A stretch of DNA of 5,957 bases from JAZDKP01 sp043802925 (GTDB taxonomy: Bacteria; Fibrobacterota; OXYB2-FULL-49-7; JAEUSG01), in the NCBI GenBank assembly GCA_043802925.1, contig JAZDKP010000040.1, positions 1 through 5,957 on the forward strand, in the 5' to 3' direction. The notes under the pieces were generated by a model that saw only the letters and a list, made by a program, of their open reading frames with translations, ran no database searches and had not been told where the DNA came from. A program made the position numbers and the translations under genes. Below, piece by piece: positions 1 through 5,957 of the stretch (position 1 is its first letter; each line of letters starts with the position of its first letter).

Positions 1-618
1 GGGTGTTTTGCGGCGGTCACGGCCCTCCACCAGCGCAATCATCCGGTCTAAAAAAGATTTTCCGGGCTCGCTGATAATCCGGATAATAATCCTGTCGCTG
101 AGGACCTTGGTGCCGCCAGTCACGGCACTGCGGTCACCGCCGCTTTCCCGGATAACCGGAGCGGACTCCCCGGTGATGGCGGATTCATCGACACTGGCGA
201 TTCCCTCCACGACTTCCCCATCCGAAGGAATAATATCCCCGGGTTCACAAACCACAAAATCGTCTTTGCGGAGTTCGGAGGCTGCGACGTCAACAATCGC
301 GCCATTCCGCATCAGCCGCGCTTTTGTGGTTTTACGCATGGAACGGAGAAAGTCCGCCTGGGCTTTCCCCCGGCTTTCGGCCAGGGCCTCGGAAAAGTTG
401 GCAAAAAGGACGGTAAACCAGAGCCAGAGACCTATTTGAAATTTAAAAAGGGAAAAATGAACCGTCGTGGCCAACGAAACAACGATGGCGCTGATATACA
501 CCACAAACATAACCGGATTCTTCCACTGCGACTTCGGTGTCAGTTTGCGCAGGCTTTCCCGCAGCGCACGGCGGATGGTTTCAGACTTCGGCTGTCTTGG
601 AGTCATCGTGTTTGACAT
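1..618 (-). CDS. kdpB: K+-transporting P-type ATPase subunit KdpB, N-terminal part (cut by window edge)
   Basis: KdpB is the ATP-hydrolysing subunit of the inner-membrane KdpFABC potassium pump. Only 206 codons are present; the family is usually near 680 residues, so the phosphorylated DKTG aspartate and the nucleotide-binding domain lie outside the window. Visible are an N-terminal helix, TM1 (about residues 34-53, starting NPVMF), TM2 (about 60-78), the family signature FANFSEALAESRGKAQADF (about 72-90), and the actuator domain with PGDIIPSDGEV (126-136) and the dephosphorylation loop TGES (149-152). Ser152 aligns with the E. coli KdpB serine (Ser162) reported as an inhibitory phosphorylation site. 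The TM1-TM2 stretch is about seven residues shorter than in E. coli as I recall that sequence. ATG at 618 is preferred because AAAAGG lies six bases upstream; a second ATG sits at codon 5. The gene begins 12 bases after the kdpA stop, so the two are cotranscribed. No frameshift is seen. Confidence 0.97.
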   Translation of the reverse strand, partial: MSNTMTPRQPKSETIRRALRESLRKLTPKSQWKNPVMFVVYISAIVVSLATTVHFSLFKFQIGLWLWFTVLFANFSEALAESRGKAQADFLRSMRKTTKARLMRNGAIVDVAASELRKDDFVVCEPGDIIPSDGEVVEGIASVDESAITGESAPVIRESGGDRSAVTGGTKVLSDRIIIRIISEPGKSFLDRMIALVEGRDRRKTP

Positions 619-624
619 ATTCAA

Positions 625-630
625 CCTTTT
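625..630 (-). promoter_or_regulatory. kdpB ribosome binding site next to the kdpA stop
   Basis: On the minus strand the sequence reads TAG (kdpA stop, 633-631), then AAAAGG, then six bases, then the kdpB ATG. The site directly follows the stop codon, so ribosomes finishing kdpA could re-start on kdpB. This would help keep the KdpA:KdpB ratio fixed. The motif and spacing are visible; coupling is inferred. Confidence 0.7.
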
Positions 631-2313
631 CTAGAACAGACGGCCAGTGAGCCATAAAAGGTGTTCAACCACAGGACCGAGGGCGAGTGCCGGGAGAAAG
701 GTCAAAGCCCCCATAATAACAATGATGGCAAACAAGAGCCCGGCAAAAGTCGGTGTGTCGGTTGGAAAAGTTCCTGCGGATGGCGGTACGGGGTTTTTGG
801 AGGACAGGTAACCGGCAATAACCATAACCGGGACAATGACGCCAAACCGTCCTAAAAGCATGGCAATTCCGAGTCCGATACAATAGAAATTTGCACCCGC
901 ATTCAGCCCCGCATAGGCGCTTCCATTATTCGCCGCGGCCGAGGTCCATGCATAGAGTATTTCCGTAAAACCCCTTGGACCGCTGTTTTTAAGGGCAGCC
1001 ATCCCGCCCGGAACCAGGTTGGTAACTGCGGTACCAAGAAGGATGAGTGCAGAAGGTAGTATCAGCCCGATGATTGTCCATAAAATTACTTTGGAATCTA
1101 TCCGCTTTCCCAGATATTCGGGCGAGCGGCCCACCATCAGTCCCGCGACAAACACGGTCAATATTATATAGAGAACCATGCCATACATTCCAGAGCCCAC
1201 GCCTCCGAAAATCACCTCTCCGGTCATCATGTTGAACAGCTGAACCAGCCCTGTCAGCGGCGCCATGCTGGCATGCATGGCATTTACCGAACCGTTGGAC
1301 GCCACTGTGGTGGCAGCTCCCCAGAGAACGCTCTGTACCACGCCAAAACGAACCTCCTTGCCTTCCATACTGAGTAGCGGTGATAAATGTCCTTCAGCCC
1401 ACAGAGACAATAAACTTCCTGCGGCGAGGAACAAAAGCATGGTAAAGAAAAGAACCCAGCCATGGCGTTGGTTGCCCACCATTTTACCAAATGTAAACGG
1501 CAGCGCTGCCGGGAGGAGTAGAATCGCAAGTAGTTCCAGCCAATTTGTAAGCGGTGTGGGGTTTTCAAAGGGATGCGCACTATTGACCCCAAAAAAACCA
1601 CCCCCATTTGTGCCGAGTTGTTTGATAGCTATCTGGGAGGCTGCGGGGCCAAGGGGAATAACCTGTGATTTACCTTCCAGTGTTGTAACCACGGTATCCG
1701 GCACCAGCGTCTGAACGACTCCTTGTTGGATTAGAATCACTGCCAGAATCAATGACAGTGGAAGCAGAACATACACCGTGGAACGGGTCAAATCCGCCCA
1801 GAAATTTCCCAGGGTTTCAGAGGAACGCCGGATTAAACCACGCGTGAGTGCCAGAAAGACCGCAATTCCTGTGGCAGCGCTCAGAAAATTTTGAACACCG
1901 AGTCCGGCCATCTGCAAAAAATTGCTTAAAGTGTTCTCACCGGAATAAGATTGCCAGTTGGTGTTTGTGGCAAAACTAACAGCCGTATTGAAGGCCAATG
2001 CAGATGGAACATTGGGAAGATGACGCGGATTAAACGGCAGGTGCGATTGCATAATCTGCAGAATAAACAAAACCAGAAGTCCAAGTGTATTAAATAGCAG
2101 CAGAGAGGTTAAATAGGATTTCCAGTGCATTTCCCGTTCCGGATCAATTCCGGTAATACGGTAAATTGCATATTCGACAGGGCTTAGAATGCGCAGGAGT
2201 TTTCCGGGACGTCCGGAAAGCGGTTCGACTAACCACTGGCCCAACAAAGGGGATATAATAACCAGAACAAGCAGAAATAGCGGAATGACATACCAGTTTT
2301 CCATAGGTGCCAT
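631..2313 (-). CDS. kdpA: K+-transporting ATPase potassium-binding subunit KdpA
   Basis: KdpA is the channel-like subunit of KdpFABC that selects K+ and passes it to the KdpB pump. The 560 residues match the usual length (E. coli about 557), and the protein is hydrophobic throughout, with about ten membrane segments. All four selectivity-filter loops of the SKT fold are intact: TNTNWQSYSGE (116-126), GTNGGGFF (234-241), TTVASNGSV (335-343) and SAAANNGSAYAG (458-469). Other family blocks are HPFENPTPLTN (247-257), GEVIFGGVGSGMYGM (365-379) and GRFGVIVPVM (488-497). The start is uncertain: ATG at 2313 and ATG at 2304 (MENWYV) both lack a good Shine-Dalgarno; the nearest, GGA at 2328-2326, is 12 bases from the first. 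The choice changes only three residues. A candidate KdpE-type operator and promoter lie just upstream, and kdpB follows after 12 bases. All filter glycines are present, so the product should be functional. Confidence 0.98.
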   Translation of the reverse strand: MAPMENWYVIPLFLLVLVIISPLLGQWLVEPLSGRPGKLLRILSPVEYAIYRITGIDPEREMHWKSYLTSLLLFNTLGLLVLFILQIMQSHLPFNPRHLPNVPSALAFNTAVSFATNTNWQSYSGENTLSNFLQMAGLGVQNFLSAATGIAVFLALTRGLIRRSSETLGNFWADLTRSTVYVLLPLSLILAVILIQQGVVQTLVPDTVVTTLEGKSQVIPLGPAASQIAIKQLGTNGGGFFGVNSAHPFENPTPLTNWLELLAILLLPAALPFTFGKMVGNQRHGWVLFFTMLLFLAAGSLLSLWAEGHLSPLLSMEGKEVRFGVVQSVLWGAATTVASNGSVNAMHASMAPLTGLVQLFNMMTGEVIFGGVGSGMYGMVLYIILTVFVAGLMVGRSPEYLGKRIDSKVILWTIIGLILPSALILLGTAVTNLVPGGMAALKNSGPRGFTEILYAWTSAAANNGSAYAGLNAGANFYCIGLGIAMLLGRFGVIVPVMVIAGYLSSKNPVPPSAGTFPTDTPTFAGLLFAIIVIMGALTFLPALALGPVVEHLLWLTGRLF

Positions 2314-2340
2314 AAAGATACGGCATCCGGAAGGAATTCC

Positions 2341-2369
2341 CTAATAAAAATCAGGCCCGAAAGTATTAA
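2341..2369 (-). promoter_or_regulatory. candidate sigma70-type promoter for kdpAB
   Basis: Reading the minus strand, TTAATA (2369-2364, four of six matches to TTGACA) is followed by 17 bases and then TATTAG (2346-2341, four of six matches to TATAAT). The expected transcript start is near 2334, giving a leader of about 21 bases before the ATG at 2313. Both boxes are weak, which suits a promoter that needs an activator. The -35 box lies inside the tandem repeat at 2361-2382. A perfect 8-base palindrome, GGAATTCC (2333-2340), falls at the predicted start and may be chance. Confidence 0.5.
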
Positions 2370-2382
2370 AAAAGTGTTAAAA
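2361..2382 (-). promoter_or_regulatory. tandem 11-bp direct repeat, candidate KdpE operator
   Basis: On the minus strand TTTTAACACTT is followed at once by TTTTAATACTT; the copies differ at one base. Head-to-tail half-sites one helical turn (11 bases) apart are the standard binding pattern of OmpR/PhoB-family response regulators, of which KdpE is one. As I remember it, the E. coli kdp operator has a similar T-rich layout, with TTTATAC and TTTACAC half-sites 11 bases apart. The repeat overlaps the candidate -35 box, a typical activator position. Repeat and spacing are seen directly; assignment to KdpE is inference, because no kdpE is in the window. Confidence 0.65.
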
Positions 2383-2411
2383 CTGTAATTTTCCTTTTGC
2401 TAAACAACCCC

Positions 2412-3359
2412 TTATATACTGTTCCTGTTGCGATTGCCATCAAAGGGCTCCGGGTCGTTGAAGTCCGGGAAAAAGGCGGCGTTCTGTTCCAGCTCCTGGC
2501 AAAAGAGGTTTTCAAACCCCAACCGGTCCGCGGCCTCAAGAACCTGCTCGTACTCGTCCGCGGAAACACCCCTGGAAAACTCATTCTTCCCACGGCAATG
2601 GAGCGTGGGCATGTACTGACTCATGAGCGAAACCGGCAAAAATGGGCCGAATTTTGCCCGAAGCATTTCCAGCGCCTGAATCGAATTGTCGGCGTGGCCC
2701 GGCAGGACAAGATGGCGTACCATCACGCCGCTCGCGGCCGGCTGGAAGCTCCTCTCTTTACCGGAAAAATCCGCGTCAAGAAAACCTCTGGCTTCGACCC
2801 AGATTTCAATCGCCTTAATAGCCGTTTCCGGATAATCCGTGCGCCCCATACAGAGCCGGGCCAGTTCCGGGTCCGCAAACTTGAAATCCGGCAGGAATAT
2901 TTCAGCGTGGTCCGCCATGTCACGCGCTGTTGCCTCGGTCTGGTATCCGGAAGAATTAATCAGATGCGGCAGCGCACATCCTTCTTTCTTAAGCTGAAGG
3001 ATGTGTTCACATATATGAGGCCAGAAATGGTCCGGGGTCACATGGTTGATGTTATGGACACCGCGGCCTGCCAGGGCAAGCATGGCTTGCAGAAAAGCAG
3101 CGGGTGTGTAAACTGTTCCCGTATGGTCGCGTGAAATCTGGTAATTCTGGCAGAAAAAGCAGCCGGTCGAACAGCCGGAGTAGAAAATGGTGCCCGAGCC
3201 TTTTGTCCCTGAAATTGGGGGTTCCTCGCCGAAATGAGGCCCGATGGAGGCAATTTTCAATTCCGCTGTCTCTCCGCAGAAGCCCATGTTCCCTGCGTTT
3301 CTTTCCGCACCACACGCCCGCGGGCAGAGAACGCACCGGTCATAGTCGCGAAACGGCAT
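2412..3359 (-). CDS. radical SAM Fe-S protein, PflX-like / pyruvate formate-lyase activase-like group (COG1313 type)
   Basis: A 315-residue radical SAM enzyme. The CxxxCxxC motif that holds the catalytic 4Fe-4S cluster is CSTGCFFC at 63-70 (Cys63, 67, 70), after a Gly-rich strand (GTIFYSG). The N-terminus has a second cysteine set, Cys9, Cys12, Cys16 and Cys28 (CxxCPRxC then GFCG), characteristic of the PflX-like COG1313 group and able in principle to hold another metal site. NINHVTPDHFWPHI (103-116), INSSGYQT (134-141) and LPDFKFAD (156-163) fit the partial TIM barrel of this superfamily. The length is normal. Members are annotated as putative activases of glycyl-radical enzymes, but the substrate is not established, and no glycyl-radical enzyme is in the window. 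ATG at 3359 is supported by AGAGGA five bases upstream and by the cysteine motif starting at residue 9. The 98-base gap before kdpA has its own promoter-like sequence, so kdpAB need not be cotranscribed with this gene. Confidence 0.88.
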   Translation of the reverse strand: MPFRDYDRCVLCPRACGAERNAGNMGFCGETAELKIASIGPHFGEEPPISGTKGSGTIFYSGCSTGCFFCQNYQISRDHTGTVYTPAAFLQAMLALAGRGVHNINHVTPDHFWPHICEHILQLKKEGCALPHLINSSGYQTEATARDMADHAEIFLPDFKFADPELARLCMGRTDYPETAIKAIEIWVEARGFLDADFSGKERSFQPAASGVMVRHLVLPGHADNSIQALEMLRAKFGPFLPVSLMSQYMPTLHCRGKNEFSRGVSADEYEQVLEAADRLGFENLFCQELEQNAAFFPDFNDPEPFDGNRNRNSI

Positions 3360-3364
3360 CGGTT

Positions 3365-3370
3365 TCCTCT
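3365..3370 (-). promoter_or_regulatory. ribosome binding site of the radical SAM gene
   Basis: AGAGGA on the minus strand lies five bases before the ATG at 3359. It supports this start over internal ones. Further upstream, TATAGT (3396-3391) could be a -10 box, but no convincing -35 box stands at the right distance. Confidence 0.65.
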
Positions 3371-3398
3371 TTAAAGTAAAGCATAAAATAACTATATT
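3370..3398 (+). promoter_or_regulatory. candidate promoter of the exported-protein/debranching-enzyme operon
   Basis: TTTAAA (3370-3375, four of six matches to TTGACA) and TATATT (3393-3398, five of six matches to TATAAT) are separated by 17 bases. The predicted transcript start is about 3404-3406, on the GTG start codon at 3405. The 45-base gap also has to carry the promoter of the divergent radical SAM gene, unless that promoter lies inside the exported-protein gene, so the two transcription units may compete or be co-regulated. Read from sequence only. Confidence 0.4.
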
Positions 3399-3404
3399 CC
3401 TGTC

Positions 3405-3740
3405 GTGGACCGTTTATGTTTTATCCTGCTCGCGGCCTTTTGCCTGGGGGCCCCCCTTTCAGCGCAGACCGGAACGATTGCCATTACAGGCACTGTCTTC
3501 CCGGATGACACGGACAAGGACGGCAATCCCCTTTCCGTCTTCATCGAGGTACAGGGCAAGGACGACACGGCCGTTAACTATTTCATAACTGCGGACGGAA
3601 AGGGCCGGGAGCTCCTTGTCCATCTGTATTCCACGATCACTGCGGTCGGGCAGGTCAAAAATGAGTCCGGGAAAAATACCATGACCGTTCAAAAATATAC
3701 GGTGGTCGCAAACCCGCCCGAGGACCTCGACGACCTTTAA
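3405..3740 (+). CDS. small exported protein of unknown function, possibly OB-fold-like
   Basis: A 111-residue protein not assigned to a named family. Residues 4-18 form a hydrophobic segment and PLSA|Q (17-21) is a reasonable signal peptidase I site, giving a secreted or periplasmic product of about 91 residues. The n-region is weak, with only Arg3. Cys13 lacks a small residue before it, so a lipoprotein is unlikely. The mature part alternates short polar turns and strands (GTIAITGTVF 23-32, LSVFIEV 43-49, NTMTVQKYTVV 91-101) and ends in an acidic tail (EDLDDL). Paired G-x-V strands, with a final strand running into a K-Y-x-V-V end, resemble small OB-fold exported proteins; this is an impression, not a match. 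GTG at 3405 is the only sensible start: an in-frame TAA stands at 3384-3386 and no early in-frame ATG exists. No Shine-Dalgarno is visible. The debranching enzyme gene follows after 14 bases. Confidence 0.7.
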   Translation: MDRLCFILLAAFCLGAPLSAQTGTIAITGTVFPDDTDKDGNPLSVFIEVQGKDDTAVNYFITADGKGRELLVHLYSTITAVGQVKNESGKNTMTVQKYTVVANPPEDLDDL

Positions 3741-3754
3741 CCGGTGCTGCCATC

Positions 3755-5722
3755 ATGTTCGACCCCATTCTGCACTTCCATAATCCTGACATCGAGAGCG
3801 GACTGGGCCGCGAATGGCTCGAGACCAACGGGATCGGCGGTTTCGCCGGAAGCTCCCTCCTCAACTGTAATACCCGCAAATACCACGGGCTTCTGGTGAC
3901 CCCCATCCAGGGACTTCCCGATAAATATGTCCTTCTTTCCTCCCTCGATGAGTCTGCGCGCACATCAGAAGGCGAGTTTTCCCTCAGCGTGCACGAATAC
4001 CCCGGAGCCCTTCATCCCGACGGATGGCGGCATCTCACGGCCTTTAAAAGCTCGCCTGTTACGGGTTTCACCTACCGTTCCGGGCGGACGGTCCTGCACA
4101 AGGACATTCTCATGCCCCGGGGGAAAACCGGTATCCTGATACGCTACCGCGTGGCCGAAGGCTCTCCGCCGGTCACGCTCCGGCTCCGGCCGCTTTTCGC
4201 CTACCGGAATTTTCACCAGCTTATGCGTGCACACCCGGCCATCCGGCCGGATACTCGCACCTGTAAAAGCGGCGTTGTCTTTGGTCCGTACGAAAAAATG
4301 CCCGACTGCTACCTCCAGTTGACCAGCCGTTTTGTCTTTGCCCCGGCGCCCGACTGGTACCGCGATTGCATTTACCGCGAAGAAAGCCGCCGTGGATTTG
4401 ACAACCGTGAAGACCTTTTCTGTCCGGGCGAATTTGTTTTTTCCATTAAGCCCGGCGAGGCCGCGGTTTTTTCCGCTTCAACAACCGAAACGGCCGGGCT
4501 CGAAGAACTCTGGAAAAAGGAGCTTTCACGACGCGAGCAGGAAGAGGCGGAGAGTAAAGGCAGCCCTGCACAAAAGGCACTTGCCCGTTCCGCACAACAG
4601 TTCCTCATCACCCATGTTTCGGGCCACTACTCCGTGGTCGCAGGCTACCATTGGTTCCTGGACTGGGGCCGCGATGCCATGATTGCGCTCCCCGGACTTA
4701 CTCTTGCCATCGGCCGCCATCCGGAATGTCTGGAGGTCCTCAAGACATTCGCCTCCTACGAAAAAAAGGGCCTGATTCCTAATTTCATAAACGAAGAAGC
4801 TGGCGACGTGGTCTATAATACCGTGGATGCCAGTCTCTGGTTCGGCTGGGCGGTCCAGCAGTATCTTGTCGCGACCGGTGACTACGATTCAGTCCGTAAA
4901 AATCTGTGGGAACCGTTGAAAAATATCTACAACGGCTATCTGCACGGGACCGATTTTGGCATTTGCACCACCGATAACGGCCTTGTTTATGCCGGTGATG
5001 CCGGAACACAGCTCACGTGGATGGACGCCATGGTTCACGGCAAGGCCGTGACCCCGCGCTTTGGGCATGCCGTGGAGATTAATGCGCTCTGGTATAATTT
5101 TTTATGTCTTATGAAGGAACTCTCGGTTCGTTTCATGGACCCTGTCCAGTCCGAACTCGGGGAACTGATTCCAAAAGTGGCCGCGAGTTTTACCGCGACC
5201 TTCTGGATCGATTCCAAAGGTTATCTCGGTGACGTTCACTGTAACGGCATCCTGGACCCAGCCATCCGTCCAAACCAGATTTTCGCGGTATCTCTGCCCC
5301 ATACCGCGCTTTCGCCGGAAAAGGCCCGGAGTGTGGTTGAGACGGTTGAACAGTCACTCCTCACCCCGTTCGGCCTCAGAACGCTGGCCCCGGACGATCC
5401 GGATTATACCGGCCATTACGGCGGGGGGCCGGAGTCCCGCGATGCCGCTTATCACAACGGAACGGTCTGGCCCTGGCTCCTCGGCCATTTCGGCGAAGCA
5501 CTGCTGCGAACCGCAAAAAAGCCCCAGGAAGCGCTGAAGAAAATCGAGGCGATGGTTGCCAATATGGAACCCCACCTTCTTGAGGCCGGAGTCGGTACCA
5601 TTTCCGAAGTCTTTGACGGTTCACCGCCGTACCGACCCGGAGGCTGCATCAGCCAGGCCTGGAGTGTTGCGGAATTGCTCAGACTATATTATCTTATTGA
5701 TACAAGCCATCCCAAACCCTAA
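3755..5722 (+). CDS. glycogen debranching enzyme (amylo-alpha-1,6-glucosidase, bacterial/archaeal GDE type)
   Basis: A 655-residue cytoplasmic enzyme, full length for this type, which hydrolyses alpha-1,6 branch linkages in glycogen or limit dextrins. The N-terminal beta-rich GDE_N domain (about 1-240) opens with the signature WLETNGIGGFAGSS (21-34) and NTRKYHGLLV (39-48). After a charged linker (about 250-275), the C-terminal (alpha/alpha)6-barrel domain (GDE_C, GH133-like) carries YHWFLDWGRDAMIALPGL (298-315), IPNFINE (341-347), YNTVDASLWF (354-363), TQLTWMDAMV (418-427), RPNQIFAVSLP (505-515), HNGTVWPWLLG (567-577) and GTISEVFDG (614-622). Asp424 and Glu618 are the likely catalytic acid and base by position in these blocks; this is inferred. 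There is no signal peptide. The single-activity bacterial form lacks the transferase domain of the eukaryotic enzyme. The ATG at 3755 has only a weak GGTG (3743-3746), so translation may depend partly on the upstream gene. No glgP, glgB or glgA is in the window. Confidence 0.95.
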   Translation: MFDPILHFHNPDIESGLGREWLETNGIGGFAGSSLLNCNTRKYHGLLVTPIQGLPDKYVLLSSLDESARTSEGEFSLSVHEYPGALHPDGWRHLTAFKSSPVTGFTYRSGRTVLHKDILMPRGKTGILIRYRVAEGSPPVTLRLRPLFAYRNFHQLMRAHPAIRPDTRTCKSGVVFGPYEKMPDCYLQLTSRFVFAPAPDWYRDCIYREESRRGFDNREDLFCPGEFVFSIKPGEAAVFSASTTETAGLEELWKKELSRREQEEAESKGSPAQKALARSAQQFLITHVSGHYSVVAGYHWFLDWGRDAMIALPGLTLAIGRHPECLEVLKTFASYEKKGLIPNFINEEAGDVVYNTVDASLWFGWAVQQYLVATGDYDSVRKNLWEPLKNIYNGYLHGTDFGICTTDNGLVYAGDAGTQLTWMDAMVHGKAVTPRFGHAVEINALWYNFLCLMKELSVRFMDPVQSELGELIPKVAASFTATFWIDSKGYLGDVHCNGILDPAIRPNQIFAVSLPHTALSPEKARSVVETVEQSLLTPFGLRTLAPDDPDYTGHYGGGPESRDAAYHNGTVWPWLLGHFGEALLRTAKKPQEALKKIEAMVANMEPHLLEAGVGTISEVFDGSPPYRPGGCISQAWSVAELLRLYYLIDTSHPKP

Positions 5723-5724
5723 AT

Positions 5725-5730
5725 GGAGGT
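5725..5730 (+). promoter_or_regulatory. strong ribosome binding site of the DUF2934 gene
   Basis: GGAGGT sits eight bases before the ATG at 5739 and just after the debranching enzyme stop (5720-5722). It fixes the start of the small downstream gene and rules out longer in-frame versions that begin inside the debranching enzyme. It is the best Shine-Dalgarno in the window, so the small protein may be made in larger amounts than the enzyme. Confidence 0.85.
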
Positions 5731-5738
5731 ATTTTAAA

Positions 5739-5948
5739 ATGGCACTCGCACCCAAAAAAAGCGCGGCACCCGCTGCCGCAGCAAAACCAAAAAAGGCCGC
5801 ACAACCCGCCTCTCTCGATGACTATATCGATGAGGTGAAAAGGCGCGCTTATGAAATTTACGTTGGCCGCGGTGGTAATCCCGGCGCTGAAATTTCAGAC
5901 TGGACAAAGGCAGAAAAAGAGATTAAGGCAAAATACGGCTTAAAATAA
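5739..5948 (+). CDS. small DUF2934 domain protein
   Basis: A 69-residue protein in two parts. Residues 1-24 are a low-complexity Ala/Lys/Pro stretch (MALAPKKSAAP then AAAAKPKKAAQP), basic and probably disordered, like tails that touch nucleic acid or polyanions. Residues 26-68 match the short DUF2934 domain: LDDYIDEVKRRAYEIYVGRG, a GNPG turn (46-49), then DWTKAEKEIKAKYG (54-67), which should form a helical hairpin. The conserved Arg-Ala-Tyr, Gly-x-Pro-Gly and Asp-Trp-x-x-Ala-Glu residues are present. Its function is unknown. ATG at 5739 is chosen because GGAGGT lies eight bases upstream and the domain is complete from there; the open frame extends upstream into the debranching enzyme gene but has no support there. 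It is the third gene of the apparent operon, 16 bases after the enzyme stop. No terminator is visible in the nine bases left. Confidence 0.88.
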   Translation: MALAPKKSAAPAAAAKPKKAAQPASLDDYIDEVKRRAYEIYVGRGGNPGAEISDWTKAEKEIKAKYGLK

Positions 5949-5957
5949 AACCTGCCT

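Noticed and set aside
8..439. Plus-strand open frame of 143 codons near the left edge
   Set aside because: The opposite strand encodes the conserved KdpB actuator domain; the plus-strand product is Ser/Arg-rich with no family resemblance.
1265..1714. Plus-strand open frame of 149 codons opposite kdpA
   Set aside because: It is antisense to the filter-loop region of kdpA, with a biased Pro/Ser/Arg composition and no start signal.
2383..2411. Possible terminator after the radical SAM gene
   Set aside because: The stretch is AT-rich, but no GC-paired stem followed by a T run could be found on the minus strand.
2397..3134. Plus-strand open frame of 245 codons opposite the radical SAM gene
   Set aside because: It lies antisense to a well-supported gene with intact cysteine motifs, has no ribosome binding site and shows no recognisable domain; a long antisense frame is common in such coding sequence.
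3405..3464. Possible lipoprotein signal (Cys13) in the exported protein
   Set aside because: The residues before Cys13 are Ala-Ala-Phe; a lipobox needs a small residue directly before the cysteine, and a good signal peptidase I site follows at residue 20.
5723..5737. Mini-ORF (ATG GAG GTA TTT TAA) overlapping the Shine-Dalgarno of the DUF2934 gene
   Set aside because: Four codons directly after the debranching enzyme stop, with no ribosome binding site of its own; most simply a by-product of the GGAGGT motif.
5556..5738. Upstream extension of the DUF2934 frame inside the debranching enzyme gene
   Set aside because: GGAGGT at 5725-5730 marks ATG 5739 as the start, and the extra 61 residues overlap conserved coding sequence of the enzyme in another frame.

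Overview
The window holds two back-to-back gene groups from a bacterial chromosome or large replicon. The left 3.36 kb reads leftward on the minus strand: a radical SAM protein (2412-3359), then kdpA (631-2313), then the first 206 codons of kdpB (1-618), which runs off the left edge. The right part reads rightward on the plus strand: a small exported protein (3405-3740), a bacterial/archaeal-type glycogen debranching enzyme (3755-5722) and a small DUF2934 protein (5739-5948). The two groups diverge from a 45-base AT-rich gap (3360-3404).

KdpA and KdpB belong to KdpFABC, the high-affinity K+ pump made under potassium limitation. kdpC, and possibly the kdpD/kdpE sensor genes, would be expected past the left edge but cannot be seen. 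The 98-base gap before kdpA holds a good candidate control region: two tandem 11-base repeats (10 of 11 identical) overlap a weak -35 box, as expected for an OmpR/PhoB-family activator such as KdpE. No kdpF-like ORF lies between this promoter and kdpA.

The plus-strand group looks like an operon (gaps of 14 and 16 bases). The debranching enzyme removes alpha-1,6 branch points from glycogen, so the group probably serves storage polysaccharide turnover. The roles of the exported protein and the DUF2934 protein are unknown. The exported gene starts at a GTG with no Shine-Dalgarno sequence, and a promoter-like pair places the transcript start almost on that GTG, so its mRNA may be leaderless.

The organism cannot be fixed from this sequence. 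The genes are bacterial. An anaerobe or facultative anaerobe is possible, given the oxygen-sensitive radical SAM enzyme of the pyruvate formate-lyase activase-like group, and a spirochaete is one guess held with low confidence. In lines counted by hand, the kdpA region is poorer in GC (about 37-57% per line) than the debranching enzyme gene (about 48-73%). I see no RNA genes, insertion sequences, CRISPR arrays or clear rho-independent terminators, and no strong sign of a new multi-gene system.
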